Origin: ZC4RG35 sp036375695 | Lineage (GTDB): Bacteria; Actinomycetota; Acidimicrobiia; Spongiisociales; ZC4RG35 | Length of the DNA stretch: 64,000 nt | NCBI GenBank assembly: GCA_036375695.1 | Contig: DASVBU010000042.1 | Span: 1-64,000, forward strand | Direction: 5' to 3' | Shown: positions 24,767-31,580 of the stretch, piece after piece | Layout of the letters: each line of letters starts with the position of its first letter | Position numbering within the stretch: the first letter of the stretch is position 1 | Made by a program: the position numbers and the translations under genes | Notes under the pieces: model-generated | What the model was told of the DNA's origin: nothing | Seen by the model: the letters and a program-made list of their open reading frames with translations, nothing else | The model's database searches: none

Positions 24767-24823
24767 GTGGCAGACTGTTGCCACCAGAGAAAGGAGGTGG
24801 TCCGAAGTTGTGTGAATCTTTGA
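24767..24823 (+). CDS. Tiny ORF 1 (18 aa) with ribosome-binding site
   Basis: VADCCHQRKEVVRSCVNL, starting GTG 24767 with AAGGAG (24755-24760) 6 nt upstream. The SD of tiny ORF 2 lies inside it, so translating it would open or block that site. Contains a Cys-Cys pair. Coding is inferred from signals only. Confidence 0.3.
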   Translation: MADCCHQRKEVVRSCVNL

Positions 24824-24849
24824 GGACTCTGGAGGTGGCCGGTCGCTGA
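24808..24849 (+). CDS. Tiny ORF 2 (13 aa) behind an extended Shine-Dalgarno
   Basis: TTG 24808 opens MCESLRTLEVAGR, ending TGA 24849, about 10 nt after AGAAAGGAGGTG, which is complementary to nearly the whole 16S 3' tail. The ORF overlaps tiny ORF 1 in another frame. Such a strong site before a 13-codon ORF suggests a regulatory leader peptide or ribosome-capturing element. Confidence 0.35.
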   Translation: MCESLRTLEVAGR

Positions 24850-24983
24850 GCGGCGACGGCTTCGCCGCTCCCCCTTAAGGGAAGGTGGCGACTCCAAACC
24901 GGACCACCGAACTCCGATCACCACGGGACTGTCCGCCCGTCGGCCTGTGAACCCACAGGAGCGCGGTCGGGGTTGAAAACGAT

Positions 24984-25015
24984 CGTCGGGGCCCCGTTGA
25001 CGCGGGGCCCCGACG
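24984..25015. terminator. Bidirectional terminator
   Basis: CGTCGGGGCCCCG (24984-24996), loop TTGACG, CGGGGCCCCGACG (25003-25015): a perfect 13-bp stem. It closes the RNA unit on the plus strand and the cysteine synthase-like gene on the minus strand. Confidence 0.85.
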
Positions 25016-25018
25016 CGT

Positions 25019-25969
25019 TCAGACCGCGAAGCCGTGCTCGGTCATCCAAGTGTCGTCGAACATCTTGGAGAGATAGCCCCGACCGGAGTCGGGCACGATC
25101 ACCACGACCAGCTTCCCTGGGTCCTCTGCAGCGACGAGACGGGCCGCATGGACCGCCATGCCCCCCGACCCGCCAGTGAGGATTCCCTCGGACCGGGCCA
25201 GCTCCCGTCCGGCGCGGAACGACTCGGCGTCGGTCACCTCGATGAAGCGGTCGATGATCTGGAGGTCCACCGTCTCCGGATAGAAGTCCTCGCCCACGCC
25301 TTCCACGTAGTACTGATGGATGTCGCCGTCCGGCCCGGCGGTGAAGATCGACCCTTGCGGGTCGGCGCCGACCACGACGACGTCCGGCTTCTTCGTCTTG
25401 AGGAACCGGGAGGTCCCGCTGATCGTCCCGCCGGTCCCGACCCCGGCCACGAGCACATCGACGGCACCTTCGGTCTGCTCCCAGATCTCCGGGCCGGTGG
25501 TGTCGAAATGAGCCTGGGGATTGGCCGGGTTGGAGTACTGGTCGGGGTGGAACGCTCCTTCGATCTCCGACGCCAGCCGCCGGGCCACGCCGTAGTAGGA
25601 GTCCGGGTCTTCCGGCAGCAGCTCGGTGGGGGTGACCACGACCTCGACCCCGTATGCCCGGAGCAGGTCCTGCTTCTCCTTGGAGACCTTGTCCGGGACG
25701 GTGCAGATGACCCGGTAACCCCGCACCGCGCCGACGATGGCGAGGCCCACTCCGGTGTTGCCCGAGGTCGGCTCGACGATGGTGCCCCCGGGTCGGAGCA
25801 GACCCTCGCGCTCGGCCCGATCGATCATCGAGACGGCGATACGGTCCTTGACCGAGCCGCCGGGATTGAGCATCTCCAGCTTGGCCACCAGGTTCCCCGG
25901 TGTATGGAATCGGGAGAGACGGACCAGCGGCGTGCCACCGATCACGTCGATCACGGAGTCATGGATCAC
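25019..25969 (-). CDS. PLP-dependent cysteine synthase / cystathionine beta-synthase core
   Basis: 316 residues. The PLP lysine is in LEMLNPGGSVKDRIAVSMID; the substrate loop is VEPTSGNTGVGLAI; the phosphate-cradle glycines are AGVGTGGTISGTSR. DIHQYYVEGVGEDFYPETVD resembles actinobacterial CBS, but the C-terminal CBS (SAM-binding) pair is absent and the protein ends soon after GYLSKMFDD. It could act as cysteine synthase or as an unregulated CBS. GTG 25969 has TACCGT (25978-25983) 8 nt upstream, a leaderless arrangement whose -10 is part of a heptad repeat. Confidence 0.87.
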   Translation of the reverse strand: MIHDSVIDVIGGTPLVRLSRFHTPGNLVAKLEMLNPGGSVKDRIAVSMIDRAEREGLLRPGGTIVEPTSGNTGVGLAIVGAVRGYRVICTVPDKVSKEKQDLLRAYGVEVVVTPTELLPEDPDSYYGVARRLASEIEGAFHPDQYSNPANPQAHFDTTGPEIWEQTEGAVDVLVAGVGTGGTISGTSRFLKTKKPDVVVVGADPQGSIFTAGPDGDIHQYYVEGVGEDFYPETVDLQIIDRFIEVTDAESFRAGRELARSEGILTGGSGGMAVHAARLVAAEDPGKLVVVIVPDSGRGYLSKMFDDTWMTEHGFAV

Positions 25970-25979
25970 GAGCGCAAAC

Positions 25980-26078
25980 GGTACTGGGTACCGAGTACTT
26001 GGTACTTGGACCTACCGGGCGACCCATGGCAAGCCAGGTGCCAGATACCAAGTACCAAGCACCAAGTACCAAGTACGG
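25980..26078. repeat. Facing GGTACNN heptad arrays, cysteine synthase-ctaA divergent gap
   Basis: Left array 25980-26010: GGTACTG, GGTACCG, AGTACTT, GGTACTT. Right, inverted array 26035-26078: CCAGGTG, CCAGATA, CCAAGTA, CCAAGCA, CCAAGTA, CCAAGTA. This is the longest example (six units) and lies between divergent genes, so it is not just a terminator element. The TACCGT of the left array is the likely -10 of the minus-strand gene. Confidence 0.82.
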
Positions 26079-26129
26079 CACTACGCGCCTTTCGCTTCCG
26101 CCCCGACGCCTCCGTAATCTCGAAACAGC

Positions 26130-27023
26130 ATGATCTCCCGGCGGCTGACCCGCTACGCCTGGTTCGTCCTCGTCTTCAACGTGGTCGTGGTCCTCGTCGG
26201 GGCGACGGTGCGGGCGACCGGCAGTGGCGCCGGTTGCGGTCGGTCCTGGCCCGGGTGCCATGGCACCTTCGTCCCGCCACTCGAGGGCGACACGGTCATC
26301 GAATACGGCCATCGGGTCGTCAGCGGCATCGCCCTCGCCCTCGTCATGGTCCTGGTGGTCCTCGTCTGGCGGGCGACCGAGAGGGGCCATCCGGCCCGGC
26401 TCGGCGCGGGGCTCTCCATGCTGGCCATCGTCGGTGAAGCGCTGATCGGGGCCATGCTGGTCCTGGCCGAATGGGTCGCCCATGACGACTCCACCGCCCG
26501 TGTCGTCGCGGTTCCCCTCCACCTGGTCAACACCCTGTTCCTCCTCGCAGTACTCACCCTCACCGCCTTCTGGCTGGGCGGGGGCCCCGGGTTGCGTTGG
26601 CGCGACGCGTCACGGGGTTCGAGGAGGGCCGTCATCGGCGCCGGTGCGGGGCTGGCAGCTCTGGCGGCCACCGGTGCCATCACGGCGCTGGCCGACACGT
26701 TGTTCCCCAAGGGTGGCGATCTGACGGAGGAGGAGCATTTCCTCACCACACTGCGGGTGGTTCATCCCATCCTCGCCCTCGTCCTCCTGGCCCTGGCGTG
26801 GTTCCTGGTGAGCCGTGGGGCGGGGTCTCGCCGGCTCCTCGGATGGGTCCCGTTCCTGGTCGGTGCGATGGCGGCGAGTGGTGCAGTCAATGTCCTCCTG
26901 GGGGTCCCCTTGTGGACCCAGCTCGTGCACCTCGCCCTGGCCGACGTGCTGTGGGTCAGCTTCGTGTGGCTCTCGGCTCGTGCCCTCGCCCTGCCCGATC
27001 GGGCCCCCGAGCCCGTCGGCTGA
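26130..27023 (+). CDS. ctaA: Heme A synthase, COX15/CtaA family
   Basis: 297 residues with eight predicted transmembrane helices in two similar halves. VVLVGATVRATGSGAGCGRS followed by WPGCHG gives the cysteine pair typical of CtaA in its first loop; heme-ligand histidines lie in IEYGHRVVSG, PLHLVNT, VVHPILA and LVHLALAD. It converts heme O to heme A for cytochrome oxidase in the membrane. The start is leaderless: TAATCT (26115-26120), 9 nt, ATG. No ctaB or oxidase genes are adjacent. Confidence 0.88.
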   Translation: MISRRLTRYAWFVLVFNVVVVLVGATVRATGSGAGCGRSWPGCHGTFVPPLEGDTVIEYGHRVVSGIALALVMVLVVLVWRATERGHPARLGAGLSMLAIVGEALIGAMLVLAEWVAHDDSTARVVAVPLHLVNTLFLLAVLTLTAFWLGGGPGLRWRDASRGSRRAVIGAGAGLAALAATGAITALADTLFPKGGDLTEEEHFLTTLRVVHPILALVLLALAWFLVSRGAGSRRLLGWVPFLVGAMAASGAVNVLLGVPLWTQLVHLALADVLWVSFVWLSARALALPDRAPEPVG

Positions 27024-28982
27024 TCAGAGCTGTGCTTCCAACTTCTCCGGCTCGCCGACCGGCAGCTCGCAGACGAAGTTCCGACAGACGAATGCCCGCG
27101 CCGACCCGTCAGGGCCCGGCGTCCGTTCGGCGAGCAGGGGCACGTCGTCCGTCGGCTCCGTCGCAGTGGCCAGGGCGACGTGAGGGCGGAACCGTCGGTA
27201 GTGCACCGAGGCGAGGTCTTCCCAGTTCGGCCCCACGATGGCCAATTCGAGGGAGCGGCTCATGGCGTCGGCTACCGAGAGGTGATGGGCGACCATGCTG
27301 GGGTGACGGTCGGCAACGAGCCTCGCGGCGGCCACGGCCGATGCCGCTCGCTCGCGGAGCGTGGCGTCACCCGTGTACAGCGAGGCCAGGAGGAGTGCCT
27401 CGGCGGCCATGGCGTTGCCCGAAGGGTGGGGGTTGTCGGTGATGTCGAACGGCCGCTTGACCAGGTCGGGGCCGTCGTCGGGCGTGGTGTGGAAGCCGCC
27501 CTCGGGGCGGCTGAATCGGTCGAGCTCGCCGACCAGGGCCATGGCCTGCTCGTACCAGTTGGTGTCGCCCGTGGCGGCGTAGAGGGCGAAGAAGCCGAGG
27601 GCGAGTGAGGCATGGTCGTCGAGGAACCCCGGGCCGGACGCCCGGCCGTCGCGCCACGACCGCACCAGGGCATCGTCCCCGTAGAGCTCCCGGACGGCGA
27701 AGTCGCCGGCACGAACGGCGATCTCGAGGTATGCGTGGTCGTCGAGGGCCCGGCCCGCCTCGGCGAACGCCCGGATCGCCATCCCGTGCCACGATGTGAC
27801 CACCTTGTCGTCCCGTTGCGGTCGGACCCGCCTCGCCCTCGCCTCGAGGAGATGCCGGTTGAGGTCGGCGATGTCTTCCGGCGGCGGACCGATCCTGCTC
27901 AGCACGTTGGCGCCCTCGAAGTTCCCCAGCTCGCTCACGCCGTAATAGGCGATGACCGCGTCGGCGCGCTCCCCCAGCACCTCCCGGATCTCCTCCGGGG
28001 TCCAGACGTAGAACTTGCCCTCGATGCCCTCGGAGTCGGCATCCTCGGCCGAGAAGAACCCGCCGTCGGGATGCATCAGGTCCCGTCTCAGGTAGTCCAG
28101 GGTGGAACGTGCCACCTCGACGAAGTCGGGCCGGTCCAGCTCGATGCCCGCCCACAGGTAGAGGCGGGCCAGTTGGGCGTTGTCGTAGAGCATCTTCTCG
28201 AAGTGGGGGACGAGCCACCGCTCGTCCACCGAGTACCTGGAGAAGCCCCCGCCGATCTGGTCGTGGATCCCGCCCGAAGCCATCTCGAGAAGCGTCTGGA
28301 AGACCATCCGGTCGGCCGACTCTGCCCATGGCCGCCCCATGATTCGGAGCAGGAACTCGAGGACCGGCTGCTGGGGGAACTTGGGCGCCCCGCCGAAGCC
28401 CCCGTTGATCGGGTCGAAGAGCGCTGCGATCCCGGTGTAGGCGGCCTCCAGATCCTCCTCGCCGGGCAGTTCGCCGGTCGGGATGGTTGCCGAGACGGCT
28501 TCGAGCACCCGGCTCGCCTGCTCGTGGACCTCGGCCCGGTTCTGTTCCCAGGCCTCGGTGAGCGCCTGGAGCAGTTGGGTGAAGGACGGCATCCCGTGAC
28601 GTGGCGCGGGCGGGAAGTAGGTGCCGGCGAAGAAGGGCCGGGCGTCGTGGTCGAGGAACACGGTCATCGGCCACCCGCCCCTGCCGGTCATCGCCTGGAC
28701 CGCCTCCATGTAGATGGCGTCCACGTCGGGCCGTTCCTCACGGTCCACCTTGATGTTGACGAAGTTCCGGTTCATCAGATCGGCAGTTGCGGGGTCCTCG
28801 AACGACTCGTGGGCCATGACGTGGCACCAGTGACATGAGGCGTACCCGACGCTGAGCAGGACCGGCACGTCCCGGGCCCGGGCCTCGGCGAACGCCTCGG
28901 GCCCCCACTCCCACCAGTCGACGGGGTTGTCCTTGTGCTGTAGGAGATACGGAGAGGTCGCGTGGGCGAGACGGTTGGCCAC
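27024..28982 (-). CDS. DUF255 thioredoxin-fold protein, YyaL/SPATA20 family
   Basis: 652 residues. Opens NRLAHATSPYLLQHKDNPVD, the family hallmark. The thioredoxin-like domain has CHWCHVMAHESFEDP near residue 50, and a large alpha/alpha six-barrel-like domain follows. The biochemical role is unresolved. The second GTG (28982) is preferred over the first (28985): a TAGGTT box (complement of 28989-28994) is then 6 nt away, the local leaderless spacing. Divergent from sixA. Confidence 0.9.
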   Translation of the reverse strand: MANRLAHATSPYLLQHKDNPVDWWEWGPEAFAEARARDVPVLLSVGYASCHWCHVMAHESFEDPATADLMNRNFVNIKVDREERPDVDAIYMEAVQAMTGRGGWPMTVFLDHDARPFFAGTYFPPAPRHGMPSFTQLLQALTEAWEQNRAEVHEQASRVLEAVSATIPTGELPGEEDLEAAYTGIAALFDPINGGFGGAPKFPQQPVLEFLLRIMGRPWAESADRMVFQTLLEMASGGIHDQIGGGFSRYSVDERWLVPHFEKMLYDNAQLARLYLWAGIELDRPDFVEVARSTLDYLRRDLMHPDGGFFSAEDADSEGIEGKFYVWTPEEIREVLGERADAVIAYYGVSELGNFEGANVLSRIGPPPEDIADLNRHLLEARARRVRPQRDDKVVTSWHGMAIRAFAEAGRALDDHAYLEIAVRAGDFAVRELYGDDALVRSWRDGRASGPGFLDDHASLALGFFALYAATGDTNWYEQAMALVGELDRFSRPEGGFHTTPDDGPDLVKRPFDITDNPHPSGNAMAAEALLLASLYTGDATLRERAASAVAAARLVADRHPSMVAHHLSVADAMSRSLELAIVGPNWEDLASVHYRRFRPHVALATATEPTDDVPLLAERTPGPDGSARAFVCRNFVCELPVGEPEKLEAQL

Positions 28983-29022
28983 CACCCAAACCTAACGCCC
29001 GGGCGCCTACTCTCGACCCCGG

Positions 29023-29514
29023 ATGAGGACGCTTCTCGTGATGCGCCACGCCAGGGCACTCCCCGCCGCTCCGGGGCAGAGCGATCACGATCGTCCGCTC
29101 GGTCCCGACGGGATCGCCGCCGCCCGGAGGATGGGCCGCCTCCTCGAGGATGTCGATCTGGTGCCGGCGCGGGTGGTGACGTCGACGGCGGTGCGGGCGC
29201 GCGCCACCGCCGAGCAGGCCATCGACGCGGGGGCATGGGATGCCCCGCTCGACCTGGAGCCCGGCTTCTACCAGGCGTCGGTGGAGGACGTCGTCGCCAT
29301 CGTCTCCACCGCGTCCGAGGTGGAGCGGCTCTTGATCGTCGGGCACCAGCCGACGTGGGGGACCCTGGTGGCACACCTGACCGGCGAGAGCGTGGAGATG
29401 CGCACCGCCACGGTCGCAGTCGTGGGCCTGCCGGTGGACACGTGGGCGGACATCCTGTCGGTGCGGGGGAGCCTCGTCGGGGTCCATCACGCCCCGCCGG
29501 CGCCCGGTGTTTGA
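29023..29514 (+). CDS. sixA: SixA-type phosphohistidine phosphatase
   Basis: 163 residues, histidine phosphatase superfamily. MRTLLVMRHARA has the catalytic RHA motif, VVTSTAVRARATAEQ the second arginine and LIVGHQPTWGTL the second histidine. In E. coli SixA acts on phospho-His proteins of phosphotransfer systems; the target here is unknown. TACTCT (29008-29013) is 9 nt before the ATG, no Shine-Dalgarno. Confidence 0.86.
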   Translation: MRTLLVMRHARALPAAPGQSDHDRPLGPDGIAAARRMGRLLEDVDLVPARVVTSTAVRARATAEQAIDAGAWDAPLDLEPGFYQASVEDVVAIVSTASEVERLLIVGHQPTWGTLVAHLTGESVEMRTATVAVVGLPVDTWADILSVRGSLVGVHHAPPAPGV

Positions 29515-29558
29515 AGTTTCTCCCGCGATAGCGCCGGGAGACCGGGAAAATTGGGGGG

Positions 29559-29586
29559 TTCACAAAACGGGTCCGATGCGTATATT
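29559..29586 (+). promoter_or_regulatory. Probable promoter of the RpoD-family gene
   Basis: TTCACA (29559-29564), 16 nt and TATATT (29581-29586) stand about 60 nt before the ATG in a locally AT-richer stretch. Confidence 0.5.
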
Positions 29587-29647
29587 TGGGGACTCGGGCG
29601 TCCCGCCTGACATCTGCCACTGCCTGCGGAGGACTTGGGATTGATCT

Positions 29648-30634
29648 ATGGCGACTGATTCGCGTTTCGACCGTTCGGATAAGCCCCGCCGGGTCCGGCT
29701 TCAATCGAAGCTGACCGATGAGCGGGGCCGTCTCACGACGGACCTCGTTTCGCAGTATCTGACTGCGATCGGCGAGTACGACCTGCTGACCGCGGAACAG
29801 GAGGTCGAGCTGGCGCAGAAGATCGAGGCCGGCGAGGAGGCAGCCGAGCGGCTCGAGAAGGGCGACTTCGCCAACAAGCGCGAGGAGATGGAGCTCCGTC
29901 GCATCGCCCGCCGGGGGGCCCAGGCCAAGGACGACTTCCTCACCGCCAACCTCCGCCTCGTCGTCGCCAACGCCCGGCGCTACGCCAACACCTCGGGAAT
30001 CGACTTCCTCGACCTGATCCAGGAGGGCAACCTCGGTCTGATCCGCGCCGTGGAGAAGTTCGACTGGCGCAAGGGCTTCAAGTTCTCCACCTACGCCACG
30101 TGGTGGATCCGCCAGGCCATCACCCGTGCCATCGCCGACAAGTCGCGGACCGTCCGCATCCCCGTGCATCTCCACGACACACTGGCCGCGGTGCGCGCCG
30201 CCCAGGCGTCGCTCAAGGCAGAGCTGGGCCGCGATCCCCGGCCGGACGAGATCGCGGAGGAGGCCGGTGTCACCGTGGACAAGGTCGAGCTGGCGCTCAG
30301 CGTCGCCGACACCGTCTCGCTGGAGCAGCCGATCGGCGAGGACGGTGCCCAGCTCGGTGACTTCATCGAGGACGAGGACGCCGCCGACCCCGTTCAGCTC
30401 ACCGAGGAGATGGACGTCGCCAATTCGTTGCGTCAATCGATCGAGCGTCTCCCCGAGCGGGAGGGCCGCATCCTCGCCCTCCGTTACGGGTTCTACGACG
30501 GGGTGCCACGGACCCTCGAGGAGATCGGCGACGAGTTCAACCTCACCCGGGAGCGAATCCGCCAGCTGGAGAAGCTGGCCCTGTGCCGTCTCCGTCACCC
30601 CTCGTTCGGCATCCGCGAAGCCGATCTGGTCTGA
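29648..30634 (+). CDS. RNA polymerase sigma factor, RpoD/SigA family
   Basis: 328 residues. Starts close to region 1.2 (LVSQYLTAIGEYDLLTAEQE), then regions 2.1-2.4 with FLDLIQEGNLGLIRAVEKFD and STYATWWIRQAITRAIADKS, region 3, and region 4.2 TLEEIGDEFNLTRERIRQLE. Region 1.1 is missing and the protein is shorter than most primary sigma factors, like HrdB/SigB-type actinobacterial factors. It may be the primary or a group 2 sigma; other chromosome regions would decide. The gene has its own promoter and a roughly 55-nt leader. Confidence 0.9.
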   Translation: MATDSRFDRSDKPRRVRLQSKLTDERGRLTTDLVSQYLTAIGEYDLLTAEQEVELAQKIEAGEEAAERLEKGDFANKREEMELRRIARRGAQAKDDFLTANLRLVVANARRYANTSGIDFLDLIQEGNLGLIRAVEKFDWRKGFKFSTYATWWIRQAITRAIADKSRTVRIPVHLHDTLAAVRAAQASLKAELGRDPRPDEIAEEAGVTVDKVELALSVADTVSLEQPIGEDGAQLGDFIEDEDAADPVQLTEEMDVANSLRQSIERLPEREGRILALRYGFYDGVPRTLEEIGDEFNLTRERIRQLEKLALCRLRHPSFGIREADLV

Positions 30635-30645
30635 GCAGGATCAGT

Positions 30646-30711
30646 CCCCCACCCGAAGCGTGGGGGAAAGTACCACCGGCGGAGCAGAGCGGAGCCGGGG
30701 GTAGGGGGTGG
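30646..30711. repeat. Hairpin and intergenic repeat B, copy 2
   Basis: CCCCCAC-CCGAAGC-GTGGGGG (30646-30666) is a hairpin after the sigma gene, probably its terminator. The adjoining 30662-30711 (GGGGGAAAGTACCACCGG, then GGAGCCGGGGGTAGGGGGT) matches the complement of 14714-14764. Confidence 0.6.
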
Positions 30712-30762
30712 TTCCCACCAAGCAACGGCCATGCGCGTCGTCGCCGGATGTAGCCTCAACCC

Positions 30763-31140
30763 ATGCGACTTGGCGATCTGGTCGGGAGCGGGCCGTTCTC
30801 GTGCGGTCCCGACACCACGCTCTCCGAGGCGGCTCTGGCCATGGCGGGGTCCGACCTGGGTTCACTCGCCGTGGTGGAGGGCACCGCCCTTCTCGGCCTG
30901 GTGACCGAGCGCGACCTCCGGAACGCCGTGGCCCGCGGGATGGATCTGGACGCCACCACGGTGTCCGAGGTGATGGGGGTCGAGCCGGACACCTTCGACC
31001 CCGATCTCGACGTATGGGACGCGGCGGCCTGGATCGTCGAGTCCGGCTACCGCCATCTCCCCGTGGTCGACGACGAGGGGCGCCTTCTTGGCGTCGTGTC
31101 GCTTCGCGACCTGCTCAAATCCCTGGTCGACACCGTCTGA
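30763..31140 (+). CDS. CBS-domain pair protein
   Basis: 125 residues made only of two CBS domains: TTLSEAALAMAGSDLGSLAV ending LLGLVTERDLRNAV, and LDVWDAAAWIVESGYRHLPV ending LLGVVSLRDLLKSL. Stand-alone pairs bind adenosyl ligands and regulate partner proteins. Leaderless start: TAGCCT (30751-30756), 6 nt, ATG. A DUF1761 membrane protein follows 14 nt later and may be its partner. Confidence 0.88.
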   Translation: MRLGDLVGSGPFSCGPDTTLSEAALAMAGSDLGSLAVVEGTALLGLVTERDLRNAVARGMDLDATTVSEVMGVEPDTFDPDLDVWDAAAWIVESGYRHLPVVDDEGRLLGVVSLRDLLKSLVDTV

Positions 31141-31154
31141 AAGAGGAGCGCCTC

Positions 31155-31580
31155 ATGCTTACCGACTTCTTCTCCGACTTGAACTGGGCTGCCGTCGCCG
31201 TGGCCACGCTCGCCTGGTTCGGCTTCAGCGCCGTGTGGTATTCGCTGCCCCCGCTGAGCGGCGCCTGGGCGCGGGCCGCCAAGGTGGACATGAGCGCCCA
31301 GGACGAGAACTCACCGAGTCTGGTCACGTTCCTCATCCCCACGGTGGTCGCCTATCTGATCGCCACGATCGTCATCGCCCTGATCGTCGAGGCGATCGGC
31401 GTGGACACCCTCGAGGAAGGCGTCGTCCTCGGACTCGCGCTCGGCGTCGCGTTCGGCCTGATCAGCGCGGCGGTCACGCAGATGTACGAGCAGAAGGGCC
31501 GCCTCTACTGGCTGATCAACGGGCTGAACGGCCTGATCGCGTTCACCATCGTGTCGGTGATCCTGGCCGTCTGGCCTTGA
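31155..31580 (+). CDS. DUF1761 membrane protein
   Basis: 141 residues, four predicted transmembrane helices. LNWAAVAVATLAWFGFSAVW followed by YSLP is the DUF1761 N-terminal signature. GAGGAGCG precedes ATG 31155. Forms a probable two-gene unit with the CBS protein. Function unknown. Confidence 0.82.
   Translation: MLTDFFSDLNWAAVAVATLAWFGFSAVWYSLPPLSGAWARAAKVDMSAQDENSPSLVTFLIPTVVAYLIATIVIALIVEAIGVDTLEEGVVLGLALGVAFGLISAAVTQMYEQKGRLYWLINGLNGLIAFTIVSVILAVWP

Larger units (their letters stand above)
24740..24983 (+). ncRNA. Candidate structured RNA with tiny ORFs
   Basis: Gap between the XRE gene and a terminator. AGAAAGGAGGTGGTCC (24788-24803) is an extended Shine-Dalgarno. Its GGTGGTCCG (24796-24804) can pair with CGGACCACC (24900-24908), sequestering it. 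Inside lies GAGCGGCGA / TCGCCGCTC (24849-24870); after it come ACGGG / CCCGT and CCTGTG-AACC-CACAGG. Long-range pairing, clean hairpins and a terminal terminator suggest a discrete regulatory RNA or mRNA for short peptides. I cannot name a family. Confidence 0.5.

Noticed and set aside
24740..24860. Cysteine-codon attenuator leader controlling the cysteine synthase-like gene
   Set aside because: The Cys-containing micro-ORFs are on the plus strand, while the synthase is on the minus strand and convergent, so they cannot be its leader.
25980..26078. CRISPR array
   Set aside because: Units are 7 bp, directly abutting and in both orientations; there are no unique spacers and no cas genes.
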